Assembly (NCBI GenBank): GCA_016191305.1
Contig: JACPOX010000005.1
Coordinates: 1-7,295 of the forward strand
Direction: 5' to 3'
Length of the DNA stretch: 7,295 bases
Origin: Legionella longbeachae
Lineage (GTDB): Bacteria > Pseudomonadota > Gammaproteobacteria > Legionellales > Legionellaceae
Part shown: in pieces, positions 1-5,390 of the stretch
How the letters are laid out: every line of letters begins with the position of its first letter
Numbering within the stretch: position 1 is the first letter of the stretch
The notes under the pieces: model-generated
What the model saw: only the letters and a program-made list of their open reading frames with translations
Told to the model about the DNA's origin: nothing
Databases searched by the model: none
Program-made: the position numbers and the translations under genes

Positions 1-147
1 GACCCCGCGGTCTTCGCCGCGGGGGTTCGGGAAGTGCGGAAATTCGCTAAAGTCGAGTCAAATAAATCTCCTAAAATATTTCGAAAGAGTCATTTTTAGA
101 ATAAACTGCGGGTATTAAGCTCAATACAAGGGGCAAGGATTAACAAA
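1..147. other. Left-edge non-coding stretch
   Basis: No open frame of useful length is present on either strand. The stretch holds the GC-rich hairpin, a GC-mixed tract to about position 58, and then AT-rich DNA leading into the ankyrin-like remnant. A purine-rich AGGGGCAAGG (about 129-138) lies some ten bases ahead of the ATG at 148 and may be the relic of that gene's ribosome binding site. The switch from GC-mixed to AT-rich sequence near 58-65 may mark an insertion boundary, which is inference only. Confidence 0.4.
3..24. repeat. GC-rich perfect hairpin at left edge
   Basis: Eight perfectly paired bases (CCCCGCGG / CCGCGGGG) enclose the six-base loop TCTTCG, whose outer T and G could also pair. 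This is by far the most GC-rich stretch in an AT-rich window. On the + strand it is followed by GTTCGGG rather than a T-run, so it is not a canonical intrinsic terminator in that direction. It could be a terminator for a gene off the left edge, or part of the end of a mobile element. The sequence alone does not decide. Confidence 0.5.
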
Positions 148-598
148 ATGTTATCTCACAATAGTTTATTTAAGAAGAAGCCTGATAAAAAACAGATTGA
201 ACGAGCTCAAGACTTTATCATAAAATAAAAATTCTATCTAAGGACAAGTATAAATCTGTTTCAGAACAACAAGTTCAAGACTTTATTAAACAAATAGAAA
301 GTGAACGTCCTGATCTTAAACAAGTTGAACAATTTATTAAAAAATATAAATGGATGCTCGATCCAAATCATTGCCTTAATGATCCCCATATCTTATATCG
401 CGCATGTAGTGCCACTTAATTAAACTATTAATAAAATATGGTAGCCTGTAAAAATCCAAACACACATGCTGCAGTCATTAGGGCATTAATCAATAAGGGA
501 GCAGTCCTACAAGAAAAAATGATGACAATCTATCTCCACTTGATTTTATCCAAAACGCAAATTCTAATTATTTAATACTATTTTTTCTTCTTGTATAA
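148..598 (+). pseudogene. Decayed ankyrin-repeat-like gene remnant
   Basis: Coding-like text runs through successive frames. ATG 148 opens a 26-codon frame ending FIIK and TAA at 226. A one-base gain in the preceding A-run would continue it into the next block (229-416), which ends HILYRACSAT and TAA at 417. An overlapping block at 416-448 reads LIKLLIKYGSL. The earlier frame then returns at 450-518 (NPNTHAAVIRALINKGAVL). A last shift near the A-run at 514-519 gives DDNLSPLDFIQNANSNYLI, ending at TAA 596. The order of helix-like LIKLL, (N)PNTHAAVIRALINKGA and SPLDFI resembles the helix-turn-helix pattern of ankyrin repeats. At least three frameshifts mean it is probably dead. Its last 35 bases overlap the 3' end of the convergent hydrolase gene. 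Ankyrin proteins are common among Legionella effectors, but this short remnant cannot be matched to a named one. Confidence 0.6.
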
Positions 599-1733
599 CT
601 CCTCGTTCCAGAGGAATATTTTTATATTTATCGATCAAGCCTTCGATAAAGGTATAAGTGGTTGCATTAGATAATTGAAAAAGATTAAGGGACTTCTTCA
701 AAATTTTACTACCGCTACCTTTTAAAAAACATTCCATAAACTGACCTATCGTTTTAGCCTCTGGGTATAAATCTATGTTTTTTCCTGAAGAAACATCTTG
801 TAAACAAGAGATAAGATCATTTAGGACTTTAATTTTATGTTCAGAAGTCCGTATATGCCATTTATGTTTAAAACGATCGAGATAAGATTGAATTTTTTTG
901 CATACTTTTTCTGTTGTTAAAGGGGGATCTCCTTTTATAAGACGACGCGCTATTCGTTTATTGACTTTCTCACTTTCCAGTAAAGATAAATGACCCTCAC
1001 CCAAGTATAAATCAAAATTATGAGATAATTCAGGAATAAAAGTATTTTGATATGGAACAACATAATCATTTTCTGCCCCATAAAAATAATGATTATTATT
1101 TGTTCTTAGAATTTTTTTAGAAAGTTTTTTGAGAAATTGGCTATCGGGTCTCATTTGTTTTACCGAACCCTTACAGGGCAAACATTTAGCTTTTTTAGTC
1201 CCTTTAATAGGTCCAGCTAAGCCATGAACACTATTGACAGTAACACCTCTTTCTTGAGCATATTTTACATTGTAATATTCACCAACCAGAAGGCCTCGAG
1301 AGTGCGTTAATATATCAATATTTTTATGGCCGAATTTATCGACTTTATCGGCAAATTGTTTGGAAAATTCTTTTATATCAGTACCACAAAAGCGTTTTTT
1401 AAAAGCGACAAGTATGATGCAGGAAACGTTGTCTGATAGTTGAGGTACAAGTGATTTGGCAACCCTTTGGAATGCATTTGCACGATCAGCTGTTCCATGA
1501 ATACAATAAACGACACGTTCTTGGATATTAGGATTATCGGATTTTTTATAATTAGGATTGTGATAAATAATATCGCCATCTTCTGTAACTGTGATATTTT
1601 TTTTAATATTTTCTTTTTCAGTAAATAAAAAATATCCTGTGTGTTTCCCTGCGCCAGTAAAGTAAGCAAAGGGTTTATGAGGTTTTTTTTTAATCAAAGG
1701 TTGGTCTTCTCTAAGCTCAAATGTTTCCATCAT
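564..1733 (-). CDS. Alpha/beta-hydrolase (lipase-like), putative effector
   Basis: A 389-residue soluble protein with an N-terminal alpha/beta-hydrolase half. Strand VVYCIHG (74-80) ends in the HG of an oxyanion loop. IDILTHSRGLLVG (139-151) contains the nucleophile elbow THSRG with Ser145, a variant of GxSxG with Thr in the first position. YGAENDYVVP (218-227) offers Asp223 and GEGHLSLL (245-252) offers His248, which together would complete a Ser-Asp-His triad in the usual order. Residues about 270-389 are lysine-rich and look helical, with no domain I recognise. No signal peptide or membrane segment is seen. The start is ATG 1733, nine bases after AGGAG; a second in-frame ATG follows immediately. 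The substrate cannot be read from sequence; lipase or esterase activity is inferred from the fold. Members of the Legionella SidB/Sdb group are lipase-like effectors and a relationship is possible but unproven. It stands alone, divergent from the phospholipase gene. Confidence 0.75.
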   Translation of the reverse strand: MMETFELREDQPLIKKKPHKPFAYFTGAGKHTGYFLFTEKENIKKNITVTEDGDIIYHNPNYKKSDNPNIQERVVYCIHGTADRANAFQRVAKSLVPQLSDNVSCIILVAFKKRFCGTDIKEFSKQFADKVDKFGHKNIDILTHSRGLLVGEYYNVKYAQERGVTVNSVHGLAGPIKGTKKAKCLPCKGSVKQMRPDSQFLKKLSKKILRTNNNHYFYGAENDYVVPYQNTFIPELSHNFDLYLGEGHLSLLESEKVNKRIARRLIKGDPPLTTEKVCKKIQSYLDRFKHKWHIRTSEHKIKVLNDLISCLQDVSSGKNIDLYPEAKTIGQFMECFLKGSGSKILKKSLNLFQLSNATTYTFIEGLIDKYKNIPLERGVIQEEKIVLNN

Positions 1734-1742
1734 GATTGGGTA

Positions 1743-1747
1743 CTCCT
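1743..1747 (-). promoter_or_regulatory. Ribosome binding site of the hydrolase gene
   Basis: On the minus strand AGGAG stands nine bases before ATG 1733, a good Shine-Dalgarno match. It supports the first of the two adjacent ATG codons, since spacing to the second would be twelve. Confidence 0.7.
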
Positions 1748-1952
1748 GTTATTGAAAGCATTAAGAGTTTCACTCTGAAAGTCTCTATCACTTCATGTTC
1801 AGATATTTTCTAATTTTTTATTACACCTTTTCCTTGAGCAAACTGTAAGTTATGAGATTATATTTAAAATTTTGTTTATACAAGAAAGCAAACCGGATTT
1901 CTTTGAGTTGCAAGGCGTCAATACCAAAAAAAATGTTTTATATGTAACAACA

Positions 1953-1972
1953 GTTAATAATGCCTTAATTTT
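1953..1972 (+). promoter_or_regulatory. Tandem PmrA-type box upstream of the phospholipase gene
   Basis: Two direct copies, GTTAATAAT and CTTAATTTT, have their TTAAT cores at 1954 and 1965, exactly 11 bases apart, so they lie on the same helix face. This matches the Legionella PmrA consensus cTTAATatT (7/9 and 8/9 positions). Candidate -10 elements follow: TAAAAT at 1980-1985 or TATATT at 1991-1996. In L. pneumophila, cegC1 (plcC) belongs to the PmrA-coregulated effector genes, which fits the gene downstream. Motif and spacing are seen directly; PmrA binding is inferred. Confidence 0.65.
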
Positions 1973-2014
1973 CATCATCTAAAATGACATTATATTGCTG
2001 TATTGGTGTCATTC

Positions 2015-3592
2015 ATGGAAACTTACGAACATAAAGAGGCTGGGGATAACATTGGTATTGAAACCAGAGATAATCCTTATCTACCAAGAACCGTAGAAGA
2101 GAAAGAACAGAATCTATTGAAAAATGCCAATAAATTCAAGGTGCGTATGATGCAGGACCTTGATGGCGTACCCATGCCGCTTAATTTGTGGCTGTCACCT
2201 GGTGATATAGTTGCTCTTGCTGGAGACTATTATACCAAAGCAGGTTGGGGGCTGGCTCTAAAAACACCTGGACCAGACTGTAATCCCAATGAAGCATGTG
2301 AACAACTACTTAGTATTCCTATTGAAGAATCAGAAACCAAAGCGTTCCAAGAAGCTTATGCAGATTTGGCTAATCCGTCTGTAAAAGAATCCGATATTAA
2401 ACGCATTTATTATATCGAAGATCATTTACCCAACCTGTTGCAACAAGTTGCTTATGCTTGGACCGTCAAAGATTATGGTAAAAAACTAATCAATAATGAA
2501 GCGCATTTTGACCCCTGGTCATTACGCGCTTACATGGTTGGACACAAAAGTGCACTAAATGCAGCTGAATTGGCTCGTGCCTGTCGTATCTTGTCCGGAG
2601 AAAAGATCCAAGGCAACCAATCCATTTCTCAACATGTGTCGGACGATCTGCAAAAAATTAAGGAACGTATCGATAAAGACCGTATCAAATATGGTTTTTC
2701 TAATAAATCAACTGACACCCAGATATTTGAGGAACTAGCGAATCGCTATCATGCCAAAGCAGTTGCTGAAGAGCTATTTATTATGCATTTTTACTCCGAC
2801 CACTTTGCCGGAGGTCATTTGAGTAGGATTGGAATGCTGCGCAAAAGCCTTCCCGAGCAGTTTGGTACCTGGGGAAGCATTTTAATTAATAATATGCATA
2901 ATGAAGATAATACTCGCAGTGTGGAGGCCATCAATCAGTATCAAGCAAAAATACCAGGCAGTACCTTTCAGATGATTAAGGAACTATTTAATGCCTATGG
3001 TGATGACAGCTACAACCTATCCAAAAACGATAGAAATGCAAACATGCTGGTCAATGGCATGACAGCATCTTTAAGTGATATTTATCAGTTGATTGAAACT
3101 GGTGAGCAACCTACCCCTGAAAATTATGGAGGCATGAGTTTTCTGGCTTCAATCGACTATGGTAAACGACAAACACAGCCTTTGCTCGTACAGGGCCCTA
3201 AGGGGGAAACTTGGTTCCGTTCTGATGTGAAAAATATCAAAATCTTATCATCAAATGAATATCAGGAAATGCTAAAAAATCCTAAAGATCATGGTTATGA
3301 AAAACTAACAACATTCAAAGCATTCCAGCTGGTCATCAAGTTAAGACTGCTTAGTTTTTATTTTAACCCTGAAGTTGAAGTACTAAGTGAAAAGCGAAGA
3401 AACAAAATTGAACTTGATGAAGAAAGCTACAGACCAAAAACTGTTCTTAAAGAAACATCAACTGAAACCTATCAGCCTAAGAACAACCCAAGTCCTGAAA
3501 TGCTTCAAAAACCAACTATTTCAGAAAATACTAAACAAGATGAACCAGAAGCTGAAAAATTAGAAACTAGTGCAATCAAGATAAGTATATGA
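2015..3592 (+). CDS. plcC: Zinc metallophospholipase C, PlcC/CegC1-like Dot/Icm effector
   Basis: A 525-residue protein of the metallophospholipase C family that includes P. fluorescens phosphatidylcholine-PLC and Legionella PlcA, PlcB and PlcC. From the ATG: LSPGDIVALAGDYY (60-73); HFDPWS (His164) and VGHKSAL (His177); the family signature HFYSDHFAGGH (258-268), with spaced His and Asp ligands, followed by Arg; and HNEDN (295-299). These residues are the expected zinc and active-site ligands. It would hydrolyse phospholipids, probably glycerophospholipids of host membranes. There is no signal peptide, unlike the type II-secreted PlcA/PlcB, which favours the Dot/Icm-secreted PlcC. The last ~60 residues are low-complexity, rich in Pro, Glu, Thr and Lys, with an acidic run DEPEAEKLE just before the end, resembling an E-block secretion signal. 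No clear Shine-Dalgarno precedes any start; TTG 2003 and GTG 2006 are in-frame alternatives. ATG 2015 was chosen because it lies properly downstream of both candidate -10 elements. Confidence 0.88.
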   Translation: METYEHKEAGDNIGIETRDNPYLPRTVEEKEQNLLKNANKFKVRMMQDLDGVPMPLNLWLSPGDIVALAGDYYTKAGWGLALKTPGPDCNPNEACEQLLSIPIEESETKAFQEAYADLANPSVKESDIKRIYYIEDHLPNLLQQVAYAWTVKDYGKKLINNEAHFDPWSLRAYMVGHKSALNAAELARACRILSGEKIQGNQSISQHVSDDLQKIKERIDKDRIKYGFSNKSTDTQIFEELANRYHAKAVAEELFIMHFYSDHFAGGHLSRIGMLRKSLPEQFGTWGSILINNMHNEDNTRSVEAINQYQAKIPGSTFQMIKELFNAYGDDSYNLSKNDRNANMLVNGMTASLSDIYQLIETGEQPTPENYGGMSFLASIDYGKRQTQPLLVQGPKGETWFRSDVKNIKILSSNEYQEMLKNPKDHGYEKLTTFKAFQLVIKLRLLSFYFNPEVEVLSEKRRNKIELDEESYRPKTVLKETSTETYQPKNNPSPEMLQKPTISENTKQDEPEAEKLETSAIKISI

Positions 3593-3598
3593 TCGGGA

Positions 3599-3641
3599 CT
3601 AAGCTTAGATCTAAGGTGCTTCTTATCCAGAACTCACCTTA
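3599..3641. repeat. Nested palindromes between convergent genes
   Basis: CTAAGCTTAG (3599-3608) and CTTAGATCTAAG (3604-3615) are overlapping perfect palindromes. They run into the inverted repeat TAAGGTG (3612-3618) / CACCTTA (3635-3641) with a 16-base loop. The position between two convergent genes suggests a bidirectional terminator, but no T-run follows in either direction within the gap and the stems are AT-rich or long-looped, so the terminator role is weakly supported. Confidence 0.3.
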
Positions 3642-3650
3642 ACTAACACT

Positions 3651-4082
3651 CTAGAATATCAATTTTTTTTTCAATCGAATAAGGTAATCAACTGCCTGAA
3701 ATGCTGACTGGTATGCTGAAAGACAAGGATCCTGACTATTAATTTTAGTCGCTAATTCTTCTAGATTAGCCCCAGAAATAATGCCATTACCTACAGCTAT
3801 ATTGTTTAATGAAAAATAAGTAAAGCATTCTTTGATATGAGACATAATATAGTCATAGTGGTCCATATTTGTTTTTATTACTAATCCTAATGCAATATAC
3901 CCATCAAATGGGTTTTCACGCTGATAAGTGTTAATCACAAATGGAATTTCATAAGTTCCAGCCTCTACTAATTCAATTTGATAATCATGATGAGACTTTT
4001 TAACAATTTGCACACATTTTTCAAGTTGTTCTGAGGCTAATTTTTTGTGTATGTTCGAAGAGACAATCAATATTTTAGTCAT
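3651..4082 (-). CDS. Divergent lumazine synthase-like protein (paralog A)
   Basis: A 143-residue protein with the RibH (6,7-dimethyl-8-ribityllumazine synthase) layout: opening strand ILIVSSN (4-10), EAGTYEIP (40-47) in place of the usual PGA/SxEIP loop, then DGYIALGLVIK (60-70), the His75 of MDHYDY at the catalytic His position, and GNGII (98-102) in place of the usual FGVLT. RibH condenses 5-amino-6-ribitylaminouracil with dihydroxybutanone phosphate. Here the phosphate-binding loop after the VIK strand reads TNM instead of GET/GAT, and the C-terminal Arg that normally grips phosphate appears to be Lys, so activity is doubtful. It is about 45% identical by eye to the protein encoded 18 bases upstream, and the pair is evidently a tandem duplication and probably co-transcribed. 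ATG 4082 has only a weak Shine-Dalgarno-like sequence. Family membership is well supported; function is open. Confidence 0.78.
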   Translation of the reverse strand: MTKILIVSSNIHKKLASEQLEKCVQIVKKSHHDYQIELVEAGTYEIPFVINTYQRENPFDGYIALGLVIKTNMDHYDYIMSHIKECFTYFSLNNIAVGNGIISGANLEELATKINSQDPCLSAYQSAFQAVDYLIRLKKKLIF

Positions 4083-4100
4083 AAATTCATCTGTCAGATC

Positions 4101-4520
4101 TTAAAATTTTTGTTTTAATCGCATTAAATAATCAATTGCCCTGACCGCTTCCTCGACCCTCTCATGATTCTCAACTCGCTTTATCATCACATCCATACTA
4201 GGGGCGGAAATAATACCATTACCAATAAATAAACCATCCATTGCAAATTTTATAAAGCATTCTTTAACATGTTCCCAAATAAATTCATAATGATCGGTGC
4301 TTCCTTTGAGCAGTAAACCAAGTGGTAAATAACCATCATAAGGATTATTGTGATGATAATATTGTATTACAGCTGGGATTTCATAAGTACCTGCTTCAAC
4401 AGTTTCCACTGTATATTCATATTCTGAGGTATTTAATAGTTGTAAGCAGCTATCTAATTGTTGTTTTGCCAGATCTTTGTAATAATTTGACCAAACAACG
4501 AGTATTTTATTTTTTGACAC
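4101..4520 (-). CDS. Divergent lumazine synthase-like protein (paralog B)
   Basis: A 139-residue RibH-family protein. It has ILVVWSN (6-12), EAGTYEIP (42-49), DGYLPLGLLLKGSTDHYEF (62-80) with the catalytic-type His77, GNGII (100-104) and a closing helix ending DYLMRLKQKF. It keeps more of the canonical phosphate loop than paralog A (KGSTDH compared with RGETPH), and an Arg sits where the phosphate-binding Arg is expected, so it is the likelier of the two to retain enzyme activity. Length is slightly short for a bacterial RibH. The start is GTG 4520 with AGAGG seven bases upstream. It lies 70 bases downstream of the glycosylase gene and 18 bases upstream of paralog A, all on one strand. No ribA, ribB, ribD or ribE lies in the window, so a household riboflavin role is not supported by context. 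Confidence 0.8.
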   Translation of the reverse strand: MSKNKILVVWSNYYKDLAKQQLDSCLQLLNTSEYEYTVETVEAGTYEIPAVIQYYHHNNPYDGYLPLGLLLKGSTDHYEFIWEHVKECFIKFAMDGLFIGNGIISAPSMDVMIKRVENHERVEEAVRAIDYLMRLKQKF

Positions 4521-4527
4521 GTTATTA

Positions 4528-4532
4528 CCTCT
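4528..4532 (-). promoter_or_regulatory. Ribosome binding site deciding the GTG start
   Basis: On the minus strand AGAGG stands seven bases before GTG 4520. It supports this non-ATG start for RibH-like paralog B; no ATG is available nearby in frame. Confidence 0.65.
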
Positions 4533-4590
4533 AAAATTTATTTGTTATAAAGCAATGATTCGTGAATGAATAATAGGCATTTTGTTTTTT

Positions 4591-5217
4591 TTATATTAAC
4601 AGTTTTTTTACTGCTAATAAATCAAGATATGCATTTTTCTTATCGATCGGGTTGCGCAAAAGATACGCCGGGTGATAACTTATCATGCATGGAATATCAT
4701 TGTAGCTGTGCAAAGTATTGCGCATTTGATTCAGAGGCAGTTTTTTGTTAAGTAAAAATTGACCCGCAAATCGCCCTAAGGCAAGAAGCAAATGAGGTTT
4801 AACTAACTCGATTTGGCGCGCAAGATAAGAACTGCATTGAGCAATTTCATCTAATTGAGGATCTCGATTATTAGGTGGTCTGCATTTTAAAACATTGGCA
4901 ATATAGACATCTTCTTCTCTCATCTCAATACTTCGCAGCATTTGATTTAATAAACCACCGGCCTTTCCCACAAAAGGCATTCCCTGCTGATCCTCATAAA
5001 AACCAGGGGCTTCACCAATAATCATCAACTTAGCTTGCGCATTTCCACGAAAAAAAACAGTTTGCGTACGTGTCTTGTGTAGAAGACATCGTGTACATGC
5101 AGCCACTTCTTGAGCTAATCCAGATAAATCATTCTCAGAAGAACGCTCAGATTGGCGAAGAACCCAGAGATCTATTCCCATAGCCTGTAAATAATAACGA
5201 CTTAATGCGTCTGACAT
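4591..5217 (-). CDS. Uracil-DNA glycosylase, iron-sulfur (family 4/5) type
   Basis: A 208-residue DNA repair enzyme that removes uracil arising from cytosine deamination. The 4Fe-4S cysteines are visible as Cys41 and Cys44 (CTRC), Cys112 (KCRPP) and Cys128 (AQC), the family's usual arrangement. Motif 1 is GEAPGFYEDQQGMPFVG (68-84), where the Glu/Ala and Phe82 line the uracil pocket; CRPPNNRDP (112-120) is the Fe-S loop motif; and HPAYLLRNP (182-190) is the DNA-intercalating motif 2. GEAPG rather than GEGPG at motif 1 is typical of family 4 (UDGa). Older annotations call such genes bacteriophage-type DNA polymerase because of similarity to the phage SPO1 polymerase N-terminus. ATG 5217 was taken as the start; the Shine-Dalgarno match is weak (GAGA). 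It heads a minus-strand trio with the two RibH-like genes and diverges from the kinase gene across about 170 bases. Confidence 0.93.
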   Translation of the reverse strand: MSDALSRYYLQAMGIDLWVLRQSERSSENDLSGLAQEVAACTRCLLHKTRTQTVFFRGNAQAKLMIIGEAPGFYEDQQGMPFVGKAGGLLNQMLRSIEMREEDVYIANVLKCRPPNNRDPQLDEIAQCSSYLARQIELVKPHLLLALGRFAGQFLLNKKLPLNQMRNTLHSYNDIPCMISYHPAYLLRNPIDKKNAYLDLLAVKKLLI

Positions 5218-5336
5218 AAAGATTTATCTCGAAATAAAAACGCTGCTGAAACAAACGATATAAAACACTCATTCTACCCGAAGAAACTGGATTTTTGCTA
5301 TTGTTTTTAAAAAACATAAAAAATGAAATGCTTCCA

Positions 5337-5342
5337 TATAAT
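5337..5342 (+). promoter_or_regulatory. Candidate -10 element for the kinase gene
   Basis: A perfect TATAAT lies 48 bases ahead of ATG 5391. The -35 region is not convincing, so this is a weak call. If real, transcription would start near 5349, which excludes the upstream TTG and ATG starts of the kinase frame and leaves ATG 5361 or 5391. Confidence 0.35.
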
Positions 5343-5390
5343 ATGCATTTACGTTACATTATGCTTACTTATAGGTCATTTAAGCAATTT

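Noticed and set aside
1373..1669. 98-codon minus-strand open frame
   Set aside because: It lies wholly inside the hydrolase gene in another frame, has no recognisable domain and reads like AT-rich out-of-frame translation.
1760..1765. CTTAAT on the minus strand as a PmrA half-site for the hydrolase gene
   Set aside because: There is a single copy only, no partner 11 bases away, and it lies about 27 bases before the start codon, leaving little room for a -10 element and leader.
1764..1776. Small inverted repeat AGAGT-TTC-ACTCT upstream of the hydrolase gene
   Set aside because: A five-base stem with a three-base loop is expected by chance in a region of this size, and no partner site or T-run is present.
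2003..2014. TTG 2003 or GTG 2006 as the phospholipase start
   Set aside because: Neither has a Shine-Dalgarno sequence, and both would sit at or before the transcription start predicted from the TATATT element; ATG 2015 is more economical, though not proven.
4322..4751. Two short plus-strand open frames of 70 and 61 codons
   Set aside because: They are antisense to the RibH-like B gene and the glycosylase gene, which have clear family motifs; neither shows coding character or a ribosome binding site.
5295..5390. Longer kinase starts at TTG 5295 or ATG 5328
   Set aside because: The added residues are low-complexity and unlike a domain, no ribosome binding site precedes them, and a perfect TATAAT lies downstream of both.
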